Positions 35,216 through 44,141 of a stretch of DNA of 64,000 bases are shown piece by piece. The notes below the pieces were generated by a model. The model saw only the letters and a list, made by a program, of their open reading frames with translations. It was not told the origin of the DNA and did no database searches. The position numbers and the translations under genes are program-made. Every line of letters begins with the position of its first letter. The first letter of the stretch is position 1. Origin of the DNA: a bacterium (GTDB taxonomy: Bacteria; Krumholzibacteriota; Krumholzibacteriia; LZORAL124-64-63); contig JADJCK010000007.1 of the NCBI GenBank assembly GCA_016703265.1, positions 62,001 to 126,000 of the forward strand, read 5' to 3'.

Positions 35216-36562
35216 ATGGACCTGGTCCTGCTGTCACGCCTCCAGTTCGCGATCACCATCGGCTTCCACTACCTGTACCCGCCCCTGAGCATCGGCCTGG
35301 GCGTGGCTCTGGTGGTCATGGAGGGGATGTACCTCAAGACGCGCGAGCCGCGTTATCGCGAGCTGTCCCGGTTCTGGGTGCGCATCTTCGGGCTCATCTT
35401 CGCCTTCGGCGTGGGCACCGGCATCGTCATGGAATTCGAGTTCGGCACGAACTGGGCGCGCTACTCGCGCTACGTCGGCGATGTCTTCGGCAGCGCGCTC
35501 GCCGCCGAGGGCATCTTCGCCTTCTTCCTCGAATCGGGCTTCCTCGCCATCCTGCTTTTCGGCTGGGACCGCGTGGGCCCGAGGATGCACTTCCTGGCCA
35601 CTTTGATGGTCTGCCTGGGCGCGCACTTCAGCGCCGTGTGGATCGTGGTGGCCAACAGCTGGATGCAGACGCCCACCGCCTACCGCCTGGTCGAGACGGC
35701 CCAGGGCACGCGCGCGGAGATCACCAGCTTCTGGGGCATGGTCATGAACCCGTCGTCGGTGGACCGGCTGGCCCACACCATCATGGGCTGCTGGCAGGCG
35801 GGCGCGTTCTTCGTCGCCTCCGTGGGCGCCTGGTACCTGCTCAAGGACCGGCACCACTTCGTGGGGCGAACCTCCATCGCCATCGGGCTGGGCCTCGGCA
35901 TGGTGGCCTCGGTGGGGCAGCTGGCGACCGGGCACGCCAGCGCCGTCACCGTGGCCGAGCACCAGCCGGCCAAGCTGGCGGCGTTCGAGGGCATCTACGA
36001 GTCGGGTACGAACGCCGACCTGACAGTGCTCGGCTGGGTCGATGAAGAGAACCGGACGGTGCACGGCATCCGGGTGCCCGGCCTGCTCAGCCTGATGGTG
36101 GGCGGCAGCCGCGACACCTTCATCAAGGGCCTGAACGACATTCCCGTCGATGAACGGCCGCCGGTGCAGGCCAGCTTCCAGCTCTACCACCTGATGATCG
36201 CCATCGGCATGACGTTGATCGCCCTGTCGTGGGTCGGCGGCCTGCTGGCCTGGCGCGGCGTGCTCTTCCGTTCGCGACGGCTCCTGTGGGTGATGGTGTT
36301 CGCGGTGCTGCTGCCGCAGGTGGCGAACCAGGTGGGCTGGGCCGCGGCCGAGATCGGCCGGCAGCCGTGGATCGTCTACGGGTTGATGCGGACCGCCGAC
36401 GCCGTCAGCCCCACGCTGGCGCCCGGACAGGTGCTGTTCTCGCTGATCCTGTTCACGGTGATCTACCTGGCCCTGTTCATCCTGTTCTTCGTGCTGCTCG
36501 ACCACAAGATCCGGCAGGGGCCGCATGCGCATCCCGCGCCCGGCGCAGGGGAGGTGCACTGA
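35216..36562 (+). CDS. cydA: Cytochrome bd oxidase subunit I
   Basis: ATG 35216 begins MDLVLLSRLQFAITIGFHYL, with the haem-ligand His of helix 1; upstream in-frame codons are not needed. The 448 residues contain MEFEFGTNWARYSRYVGDVF, a Q loop of ordinary short type, and GRQPWIVYGLMRT, the conserved GRxPW motif. It is the quinol-oxidising, haem-bearing subunit in the inner membrane and gives high-affinity oxygen respiration. Its TGA overlaps the cydB ATG by one base (TGATG). Confidence 0.95.
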   Translation: MDLVLLSRLQFAITIGFHYLYPPLSIGLGVALVVMEGMYLKTREPRYRELSRFWVRIFGLIFAFGVGTGIVMEFEFGTNWARYSRYVGDVFGSALAAEGIFAFFLESGFLAILLFGWDRVGPRMHFLATLMVCLGAHFSAVWIVVANSWMQTPTAYRLVETAQGTRAEITSFWGMVMNPSSVDRLAHTIMGCWQAGAFFVASVGAWYLLKDRHHFVGRTSIAIGLGLGMVASVGQLATGHASAVTVAEHQPAKLAAFEGIYESGTNADLTVLGWVDEENRTVHGIRVPGLLSLMVGGSRDTFIKGLNDIPVDERPPVQASFQLYHLMIAIGMTLIALSWVGGLLAWRGVLFRSRRLLWVMVFAVLLPQVANQVGWAAAEIGRQPWIVYGLMRTADAVSPTLAPGQVLFSLILFTVIYLALFILFFVLLDHKIRQGPHAHPAPGAGEVH

Positions 36563-37587
36563 TGGAAGGTCCTCTCCTCAATGTGGTCTGGTATGCGCTG
36601 GTGGGCATCCTGCTGGCGGGCTATGCGGTGCTCGACGGCTTCGACCTGGGTGTCGGGGCCCTGCACCTGCTGGCGCGGAAGGACGGCGACCGTCGCGTGT
36701 TCCTCAACGCGATCGGCCCGTTCTGGGACGGCAACCAGGTGTGGCTGGTGACGGGCGGCGGCGCCCTGTTCGCGGCCTTCCCCGACGTCTACGCGACGGT
36801 CTTCAGCGGCTTCTACACGGCCTTCATCCTGCTGCTGTTCATGCTCATCTTCCGCGGCATCTCCATCCACGTGCGCAGCCTGCGCCCCGGAGCGCGCTGG
36901 CGCGCGGCCTGGGACGCCGCCTTCTGGGGTTCGAGCGTCTTCGGCTCGTTCATCATCGGCGTCGCCATGGGCAACCTGGCCTGGGGCGTGCCGGTGGACC
37001 CGGACTTCAGCTACCGCGGCAACCTGCTGCACCAGCTGCATCCCTACGCCCTGCTCACCGGCGCCACGGTGGTGGCGCTGTTCATGATGCACGGCGCCAT
37101 CTTCCTGGTGATGAAGACCGAGGGCGAGCTCAACCAGCGCGTGCGCGGCTGGGTGCGCCCGACCATCATCGCCTTCGTGCTGATGTACGTCCTGCAGACG
37201 ATGGCGACGCTGCTCTACGTGCCGCGCCTGGCCGACCCGTTCCGCGAGCAGCCGTTGCTGTTCCTGGTGCCGGCGGCCAGCCTGCTGGCCATCGCCAACA
37301 TCCCGCGCGAGGTGTACCGCGGGCGCGAGCTCGCGGCATTCCTCTCGTCTTCGGCGGCCATCCTGCTGCTGTTCCTGCTGCTGGGCCTGGGCATGTTCCC
37401 GGAACTGGTGCACGGCAACGGGCCCTCGGGCACCAGCCTGACCTGCTTCAACGCGGCCAGCTCGCCGCTGACGCTGCGGACGATGCTGATCCTGGCCGGA
37501 ATCGGGATGCCGCTGGTGGTGGGCTACACGTTCCACATCTACCGCGTCTTCCGCGGCAAGGTGAAGCTGGACGCGATGTCCTACTGA
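36562..37587 (+). CDS. cydB: Cytochrome bd oxidase subunit II
   Basis: The 341-residue protein starts MEGPLLNVVWYALVGILLAG and has YAVLDGFDLGVGALH, FWDGNQVWLVTGGGALFAAFP and about eight to nine membrane helices, the pattern of CydB. It pairs with CydA. No cydX or cydDC follows; the next gene is convergent and overlaps its 3' end by 7 bp. Confidence 0.95.
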   Translation: MEGPLLNVVWYALVGILLAGYAVLDGFDLGVGALHLLARKDGDRRVFLNAIGPFWDGNQVWLVTGGGALFAAFPDVYATVFSGFYTAFILLLFMLIFRGISIHVRSLRPGARWRAAWDAAFWGSSVFGSFIIGVAMGNLAWGVPVDPDFSYRGNLLHQLHPYALLTGATVVALFMMHGAIFLVMKTEGELNQRVRGWVRPTIIAFVLMYVLQTMATLLYVPRLADPFREQPLLFLVPAASLLAIANIPREVYRGRELAAFLSSSAAILLLFLLLGLGMFPELVHGNGPSGTSLTCFNAASSPLTLRTMLILAGIGMPLVVGYTFHIYRVFRGKVKLDAMSY

Positions 37588-38534
37588 GGGCCCGGCGCGC
37601 AGGGCGCGCTGGGGCAGTCGTTGCCGGCGCGTTCCCATTGCAGGGTGACGTGCGCGATGCCGAAGCGCTCGCCTAGCTCGTGCGTGGCGCGGGCGATCAG
37701 CGCGTCGTCGCCGCCGGGGTCGGGCTTCACCAGGTGGGCGGTGAGCGCCACCTCGGTCGTGCTCATGGCCCAGACATGCAGGTCGTGCACCGCCGTCACG
37801 CCCGGCAGCGCGGCAAGGCAGGCACGGACGTCCGCGGCGTCGATGCCGACGGGCACCGCATCCAGTGACAGGTCGAGCGATTCCTTCAGCAGACCCCATG
37901 TACCAAACAGGATGACCACGGCGATCACGAGGCTGACTGCCGGGTCAAGCCAGGCCCAGCCGGTGGCCACGATTGCGGCACCGGCCGCCACCACGCCGAG
38001 GGAAACCGCTGCGTCGGCCGCCATGTGCAGGAAGGCGCCGCGCGCGTTCAGGTCGTGCTTGCGGCTCGAGAGGAAGAGCAGGGCCGTGGCGGCGTTGATA
38101 ACGAAGCCGATGCCCGCGACGATCATGACGGTGGCGCCGGGCACCGGTGTGGGCTCCTGCGCGCGCCGGATGGCTTCCCAGGCGATGCCGCCGACGGCGA
38201 CGAGCAGCAGCACCGCGTTCAGCAGGGCCGCCATGATCGACGAGCGTCGCCAGCCGTAGGTGCGCCGCAGCGACGGCGCGCGCCGCGCCAGCCGGTTCGC
38301 GCCCCATGCCAGCAGCAGTCCCAGCACGTCGCTGAGGTTGTGCCCGGCGTCGGCCAGCAGCGCCAGCGAGCCGGTCACCAGGCCGGCGCCGGCCTCCACG
38401 GCCACGAAGGCGCCATTGAGCACGATGCCGACCAGGAAGGCGCGGCCGGTCGTGGCCGCCGTGCCGTGGTGGTGGCCATGGCCATGGTCGTGCCCATGCC
38501 CGTGGTGATGGTGGTCGTGCCCAGGGTGACCCAC
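37581..38534 (-). CDS. Cation diffusion facilitator (zinc/cobalt/cadmium exporter)
   Basis: The 317-residue CDF protein starts at GTG 38534 with a His-rich N-terminus (MGHPGHDHHHHGHGHDHG) typical of ZitB/CzcD-type exporters. Metal-site motifs are SLALLADAGHNLSDVLGLL (HxxxD) and GAFLHMAADAAVSLGV (HxxxD). Six helices are followed by a cytoplasmic ferredoxin-like domain (AVHDLHVWAMSTTEVALTAH). It exports divalent metal by proton antiport. No metal regulator is adjacent. Confidence 0.92.
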   Translation of the reverse strand: MGHPGHDHHHHGHGHDHGHGHHHGTAATTGRAFLVGIVLNGAFVAVEAGAGLVTGSLALLADAGHNLSDVLGLLLAWGANRLARRAPSLRRTYGWRRSSIMAALLNAVLLLVAVGGIAWEAIRRAQEPTPVPGATVMIVAGIGFVINAATALLFLSSRKHDLNARGAFLHMAADAAVSLGVVAAGAAIVATGWAWLDPAVSLVIAVVILFGTWGLLKESLDLSLDAVPVGIDAADVRACLAALPGVTAVHDLHVWAMSTTEVALTAHLVKPDPGGDDALIARATHELGERFGIAHVTLQWERAGNDCPSAPCAPGPQ

Positions 38535-38565
38535 AGCGAACCTCGGGACGGTGCCGGCGGCGCGA

Positions 38566-39048
38566 TCAGTAGGGAATGCGGTCGTCGTTGGCGTGCCACT
38601 GCTTCAGCAGGTGCCGGCAGTCTTCGGCGTCGACGCCGGCGTTGACCGCGAACCCCGGCGGGCGCCTGCCGGCAAGCACGTCGTAGATGGCGGCGTCGTC
38701 GAAGCCGACAGCCGCGGCATCGCTGCGCGAGGCCCCGAAATGCAGGCGGTCGAGCCGGGCCCAGTGGATGGCGGCGAAGCACATCGGGCAGGGCTCACAG
38801 GTGGCGTAGATCTCGCACCCGGACAGGTCGAAGGTGTCGAGGGCGCGGCAGGCCGCGCGGATGGCCTGCACCTCGGCGTGGGCCGAGGGATCCTTGAGCC
38901 CGACAACCTGGTTGTGGGCCCGCGCGATCACGCGGCCCTCGCGCACGATGACTGCGCCGAAGGGGCCGCCGTCGCCGGCAGCCACGCCGGCCGCGGCCTC
39001 GGTGATGGCCGCGCGCATCAGGCGGACGTCGGACGTGGACTGGCTCAT
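38566..39048 (-). CDS. Cytidine/deoxycytidylate deaminase family protein, guanine-deaminase-like
   Basis: ATG 39048 begins MSQSTSDVRLMRAAITEAAA. Zinc-site motifs are DPSAHAEVQAIRAAC (HAE) and YATCEPCPMCFAAIHWARL (PCxxC). VIARAHNQVVGLKDPS and the C-terminal FDDAAIYDVLAG region fit GuaD-type guanine deaminases better than TadA. The length is 160 residues. It overlaps the preceding AP-superfamily gene by ATGA. Confidence 0.85.
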   Translation of the reverse strand: MSQSTSDVRLMRAAITEAAAGVAAGDGGPFGAVIVREGRVIARAHNQVVGLKDPSAHAEVQAIRAACRALDTFDLSGCEIYATCEPCPMCFAAIHWARLDRLHFGASRSDAAAVGFDDAAIYDVLAGRRPPGFAVNAGVDAEDCRHLLKQWHANDDRIPY

Positions 39049-39983
39049 GGCAGTCTCCCTTCCAGGTAGAAGACCTCGAACACCTTCTCGTGGAAGATCG
39101 GGCCGTGGCCGAAGTAGCCGTCCTCGCCGAACAGTTCGCCGTGGTCGGACATGATCATGAAGTAGGTGTTGTCGGGGCAACGGTCCATGAGGCGGCCCAC
39201 CACGCCGTCGAGGTGCTCGACGCAGGTGACCTGCTTGTCGTAGAAGGCGCGGAACTGCTGCGGCGTGAAGAACTCGTCCTGCTTGCGGTCCTGCATGACC
39301 TCGGACGGATTCTTCAGGAATTCGTCGAGCGACTTGAAGACGCCGTGCACGCCGCTGATGTGCGGCAGGTCGCCGGCCGTTTCCCCCGGCAGCAGGTACG
39401 GGTAGTGGGTCTCGCCGGTGTTGAGGAACCAGAACGTGGGCTGGTCGGTCTTCGCCTCGATGCGCCCGACGGACAGGGGCACCTTGCCTTCGCGCGCCAC
39501 CGTGCCGCCGTCGAGGATGATCGACAGATCATTATGACTGGGCGCCAGCTCATAACGGTCGAAGTGCTGGCTGAGCGATGTCATCGGATTGAGCACCGGC
39601 AGGCTGACTACGCCTTCGGTGCGGTAGCCCTGCGACTTCAGGAAGTGCGGCAGCGAGAGCCGGGGGACGAACTTGCCGAACTCGACATCCTTGATGTTCA
39701 GGCGGTTCGACCACAGCGCGAACTCGTCGCGATACACATCGGAGGCGAAGACGCCGCGGGGGCTCTGGTGCGGGATCATCCCCATCAGGAACGTGAAGTG
39801 GCTGGGGCTGGTCCAGCTGGCGTAGCTGTAGCGCTTCTCGGCGGTGCCCAGGCGGTCCAGGTTCGGCGTGCGTGCAGCCTGGTAGGCGTCCCAGCGGCAA
39901 CTGTCGAAGACGATGAAGAAGATGTTGTTGGGTCGGTCATTGCCGCCGAACAGGCGCTTGACGCCGCTGATGATGCCGGCCAT
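39045..39983 (-). CDS. Sulfatase/phosphoglycerol-transferase-like AP-superfamily protein
   Basis: ATG 39983 (MAGIISGVKRLFGGNDRPNN) follows GGCGAGG; the open frame upstream is not convincing. Motifs are IFFIVFDSCRWDAY, RTPNLDRLG, SWTSPSHFTFLMGMIPHQSP and FMIMSDHGELFGEDGYFGHG. The metal ligands are present, but the sulfatase C/S-x-P-x-R maturation motif is replaced by S-P-S-H, so a Ser/Thr nucleophile and a non-sulfate substrate are likely. There is no signal peptide, so it is presumably cytoplasmic. It is coupled by ATGA overlap to the deaminase gene. Confidence 0.7.
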   Translation of the reverse strand: MAGIISGVKRLFGGNDRPNNIFFIVFDSCRWDAYQAARTPNLDRLGTAEKRYSYASWTSPSHFTFLMGMIPHQSPRGVFASDVYRDEFALWSNRLNIKDVEFGKFVPRLSLPHFLKSQGYRTEGVVSLPVLNPMTSLSQHFDRYELAPSHNDLSIILDGGTVAREGKVPLSVGRIEAKTDQPTFWFLNTGETHYPYLLPGETAGDLPHISGVHGVFKSLDEFLKNPSEVMQDRKQDEFFTPQQFRAFYDKQVTCVEHLDGVVGRLMDRCPDNTYFMIMSDHGELFGEDGYFGHGPIFHEKVFEVFYLEGRLP

Positions 39984-40110
39984 GGGAACCTCGCCGCCGC
40001 TGGGGATTGGTCTTGCCAGTATGCCAATGTCGCGCACCTGCGCCTCGGCGGCAAGCGCGAGGGGAGGGAACGGATCGCGGGGGACGGAGCCGGGCGCGGG
40101 TGATCGGGAG

Positions 40111-40143
40111 AAGAAAAGGCCGCCGCCCCTGAGGGCGGCGGCC
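40111..40143 (-). terminator. Rho-independent terminator of trxA
   Basis: GGCCGCCGCCC (40118-40128) and GGGCGGCGGCC (40133-40143) form a perfect 11-bp stem with a 4-base loop. On the minus strand it is followed by TTTTCTTCT. It ends the thioredoxin transcript. Confidence 0.88.
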
Positions 40144-40175
40144 GGAGCCAACGGTGCGACAGGGCGTGTCGCGGA

Positions 40176-40499
40176 TTACATCGCGTCGGTCAGCGCCTTG
40201 GCCAGTTCTTCCTTGGGCTTCAGGCCGACGAAGCTGCCGACCTGCTTGCCGCCCTTGAACAGGAGCACCGTGGGGATGCCGCGGATGCCGAACTGCGCAG
40301 CCAGGTCCTGGTTGTCGTCGACGTTGACCTTGCCGACCTTCGCTTTGCCGGCGAACTCGCCCGCCAGCTGCTCGATCGTCGGGCCCAGCATCTTGCAGGG
40401 GCCGCACCACGGGGCCCAGAAATCGACGAGCACCGGGACGTCGCTGCCGGTCACCTCGGTGGCGAAGTTCGCCACGTTGAATTCCATCACGTTGGCCAT
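40176..40499 (-). CDS. trxA: Thioredoxin
   Basis: The 107-residue cytoplasmic thioredoxin has VLVDFWAPWCGPCKMLGPTI, VNVDDNQDLAAQFGIRGIPT with the cis-Pro, and GLKPKEELAKAL. It reduces protein disulfides using thioredoxin reductase. It is monocistronic with its own terminator. A sigma-54-type element lies 76 bp upstream, and a sigma-54 activator gene is divergent. Confidence 0.96.
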   Translation of the reverse strand: MANVMEFNVANFATEVTGSDVPVLVDFWAPWCGPCKMLGPTIEQLAGEFAGKAKVGKVNVDDNQDLAAQFGIRGIPTVLLFKGGKQVGSFVGLKPKEELAKALTDAM

Positions 40500-40573
40500 G
40501 TTCTGCTCTCCTTATTTCCGGGGCCCGGCGGTGCCGGGTCCAGCCTGTTGAGGTCCTTGCACGGGCAGGAATA

Positions 40574-40590
40574 CGCACAGCCCGTGCCGG
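40574..40590 (-). promoter_or_regulatory. Possible sigma-54 promoter of trxA
   Basis: The minus strand reads CCGGCACGGGCTGTGCG, a GG-N10-GC spacing close to TGGCACG-N4-TTGCW, with GG at 40588-40587 and GC at 40576-40575. Transcription would begin near 40564, about 65 nt before the trxA ATG. The match is imperfect and rests partly on the neighbouring activator gene. Confidence 0.4.
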
Positions 40591-40709
40591 AACGGCCGTC
40601 ACCCCCGCCGGATCGCCGATTTTTGTGTAAAGCCTTGCTGGTAAAAGCATTATCCCATCATCGCCGACGGGCGGGGGCGGGCGCCGGCCGGCCGGCGACT
40701 TGACGCGGC

Positions 40710-40752
40710 TGTTGCATGCATCGATATTGTTGCAACGGAATCGTGGCAACAA
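40710..40752 (+). promoter_or_regulatory. Repeated TTGCAAC sites (possible activator-binding array)
   Basis: TGTTGCA (40710-40716), the perfect palindrome GTTGCAAC (40729-40736) and GCAACAA (40746-40752) form two overlapping inverted repeats. They lie just before the sigma-54 activator gene and 120-180 bp from the trxA sigma-54 element, a usual distance for an upstream activating sequence. The first site overlaps the in-frame ATG at 40716, favouring the later start at 40764. Confidence 0.5.
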
Positions 40753-40763
40753 CGGAGGCGGCC

Positions 40764-42137
<1,374 letters not shown>

Positions 42138-42150
42138 CGGGAGGCGGGGC

Positions 42151-42834
42151 ATGGCTTGGAACGGGAAGAAGCTGGCGGGCCTGGGCTGCGGCGTGCTGGT
42201 GGTCGGCGCGATCGTCGTTGCCGGCGCCCTGACCTGGTACTCGACGCAGTTGTCGCGAGAGTACAAGAAGGTCCAGAAAAGCGAACAGGCCCTCATCGCC
42301 GCCACTGCGGCGCCGACGGCCTTTGCACCGCCGGTCGACGGCGTTCCCGGGCCGGACCGTCTGGAGGCGTTCCTCGGCGTGCGATCCGCGACGGCGGAGT
42401 GGCGCCAGCGCCTTGCCGCCGAGGACCGTCGCTTCGCCGGGAGCGCGAGCAACTGGTGGAGCCGCGCCGGCGGCGCCAATGACCTGGCACAGGTGCTGGC
42501 GTCCTTCTGGGGCGTGCGCAACGAGGCGCTCCAGGCCGCAGGGATGGGGCCCGGCGAATACGTCTGGCTGTACGGGCTGGTCTACCACGGCTGGCTGGGG
42601 CATGACGCCGCCGCCGGCCGGCGTCCGGAGCGGCAGGGAGCAGGCGACAAGGGTGCGGGCGATGCCCGTTTCGCGCTGCGGCGCGAGCAATGGCGCGAGG
42701 GTGTCACGCCGGAAGCAGCCGCGGTCCTGGAGCCGTTGCGCGAGCGATTGGCCGCCGGGTGGAACGAGGAGACCAATCCCGTCGAGCTCATCTTCGTGGC
42801 CGATGACGCGCCGGCCGTCGAAGAGCGGCAGTAG
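42151..42834 (+). CDS. Hypothetical membrane-anchored protein
   Basis: The 227-residue frame begins 13 bp after the activator gene (MAWNGKKLAGLGCGVLVVGA) with one N-terminal membrane helix, then a helical, Ala- and Trp-rich periplasmic part (EWRQRLAAEDRRFAGSASNW, YVWLYGLVYHGWLGHDAAAG). No family is recognised. Its spacing suggests co-transcription with the activator gene. Confidence 0.6.
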   Translation: MAWNGKKLAGLGCGVLVVGAIVVAGALTWYSTQLSREYKKVQKSEQALIAATAAPTAFAPPVDGVPGPDRLEAFLGVRSATAEWRQRLAAEDRRFAGSASNWWSRAGGANDLAQVLASFWGVRNEALQAAGMGPGEYVWLYGLVYHGWLGHDAAAGRRPERQGAGDKGAGDARFALRREQWREGVTPEAAAVLEPLRERLAAGWNEETNPVELIFVADDAPAVEERQ

Positions 42835-42848
42835 CGGCAAGGTCCGGG

Positions 42849-43058
42849 CTAGATGGCGGGCGGTTCACCGGAACCGCCCGCCTCGTCGTCGGGTCCGGGG
42901 CGCGCGGCCCGGCGGCCGGCGCGGCGCCGGGCGACCGCTTCCCGCAGCAGGAACTCGATCTGCCCGTTGACGCTGCGCAGGTCCGCATCGGCCCAGCGCC
43001 GGATCTCGTCGTAGAGTTCCGGGCTGAGCCGCAGCGGGAATGCCTTGCGTTCACTCAT
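42849..43058 (-). CDS. Arc-type ribbon-helix-helix protein
   Basis: This 69-residue protein, MSERKAFPLRLSPELYDEIR then RWADADLRSVNGQIEFLLRE, is a ribbon-helix-helix DNA-binding domain followed by a basic, Gly/Pro-rich tail. It begins 1 bp after the SPFH stop. Such small RHH genes are commonly found next to SPFH genes, probably as cotranscribed partners. No toxin gene is adjacent. Confidence 0.8.
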   Translation of the reverse strand: MSERKAFPLRLSPELYDEIRRWADADLRSVNGQIEFLLREAVARRRAGRRAARPGPDDEAGGSGEPPAI

Positions 43059-43059
43059 G

Positions 43060-43926
43060 TCACGTGTACAGCGTGCCCGTGTTGACCACCGGCTGGACGG
43101 AGTGGTCGCTGCACAGCACGACCAGCAGGTTGCTGACCATCGCGGCCTTGCGCTCGTCGTCCAGGTGCACCAGGTCGCGCGTGTTCAGTTCCTGCAGTGC
43201 CATCTCGACCATGCCGACCGCGCCCTCGACGATCTTCTTGCGCGCGGCGACGACCGCACTGGCCTGCTGGCGCTGCAGCATGGCGTGCGCGATCTCGGGC
43301 GCATAGGCCAGGTGCGCCAGGCGCGCCTCCATCACCTCGACGCCCGCCTTGCCCAGGCGCTCCTGCAGTTCGCGCTGCAGATGCTCGCTCACCGAGTCGG
43401 TGGCGCCGCGCAGGCTCACTTCGTCATCGCCGGCGTCGTAGGGGTAGGCGCTCGCCAGATGGCGCACCGCCGACTCGCTCTGGATCTTCACGTAGTGCTC
43501 GAAGTTCTCCACCTCGAACAGGGCTTCGGCCGTGTCGTGCACGCGCCAGACGACCACCGCGGCGATCTCGATCGGGTTGCCCGACAGGTCGTTCACCTTC
43601 AGGCGGTCGCCGTTGAGGTTCCGCGCCTTCAGCGACAGCTTCATCTTCGTGTAGAACGGATTCGTGTAGCGCATGCCGCCCTGGCGCGTGGTGCCCTTGT
43701 AGTCGCCGAACAGCAGCAGGGCGACGGCCTCGTTCGGGTTGACCACGAACAGGCCGGGCAGCAGGAACAGCGAGGCGAGCAGGCCCAGCGAGCTGCCGAC
43801 GATCCCGACGACGTGGTGCCGGACCAGCGCCATGATGAGCAGGCCGATCGAGCCGAACAGCAGGATCATCAGGAAGAAGAACATGGCCCAGCCGGACATC
43901 GTGGCGATCTGTTTTTCCTTGTGCAT
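43060..43926 (-). CDS. SPFH/Band 7 membrane protein
   Basis: The 288-residue protein has two N-terminal helices (GWAMFFFLMILLFGSIGLLI and GSSLGLLASLFLLPGLFVV). A Band 7 domain follows (NPNEAVALLLFGDYKGTTRQ, NPIEIAAVVVWRVHDTAEAL, ELQERLGKAGVEVMEARLAH). A C-terminal segment (LVHLDDERKAAMVSNLLVVL) ends it. It would oligomerise on the inner membrane and organise microdomains or proteases. It is followed by an RHH gene. Confidence 0.88.
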   Translation of the reverse strand: MHKEKQIATMSGWAMFFFLMILLFGSIGLLIMALVRHHVVGIVGSSLGLLASLFLLPGLFVVNPNEAVALLLFGDYKGTTRQGGMRYTNPFYTKMKLSLKARNLNGDRLKVNDLSGNPIEIAAVVVWRVHDTAEALFEVENFEHYVKIQSESAVRHLASAYPYDAGDDEVSLRGATDSVSEHLQRELQERLGKAGVEVMEARLAHLAYAPEIAHAMLQRQQASAVVAARKKIVEGAVGMVEMALQELNTRDLVHLDDERKAAMVSNLLVVLCSDHSVQPVVNTGTLYT

Positions 43927-43982
43927 CGCGAGCCTCCTCGGCCGTTCCGCAGGATCGGGTGGTTGCCGGTGTTGATGTTAAG

Positions 43983-44011
43983 ATGATATCACAGTGAGAT
44001 CGGGGCCGCAA
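43983..44011 (-). promoter_or_regulatory. Promoter candidate for the SPFH gene
   Basis: On the minus strand TTGCGG (44011-44006) and TATCAT (43988-43983) are 17 bp apart, about 57 bp before the SPFH ATG. Confidence 0.5.
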
Positions 44012-44087
44012 GGGGCCACATGAAAATCACCAGAAGCCATAAGTTGCTATTTTTGAATAGATTACCACCCAAGATGATGTTACTGGC

Positions 44088-44121
44088 AAAAAAGGGGCGG
44101 CGGCCTTCCGGCCGCCGCCCC
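44088..44121 (-). terminator. Rho-independent terminator of the C25 peptidase gene
   Basis: GGGGCGGCGGCC (44094-44105) and GGCCGCCGCCCC (44110-44121) make a perfect 12-bp stem with a TTCC/GGAA loop. A run of T follows on the minus strand. It lies 21 bp after the stop of the peptidase gene. Confidence 0.9.
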
Positions 44122-44141
44122 CGCTGTGCGAAGGACTCGGG

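Noticed and set aside
42849..43058. Toxin-antitoxin module suggested by the RHH protein
   Set aside because: The only neighbour is an SPFH membrane protein; no toxin-like gene is adjacent.
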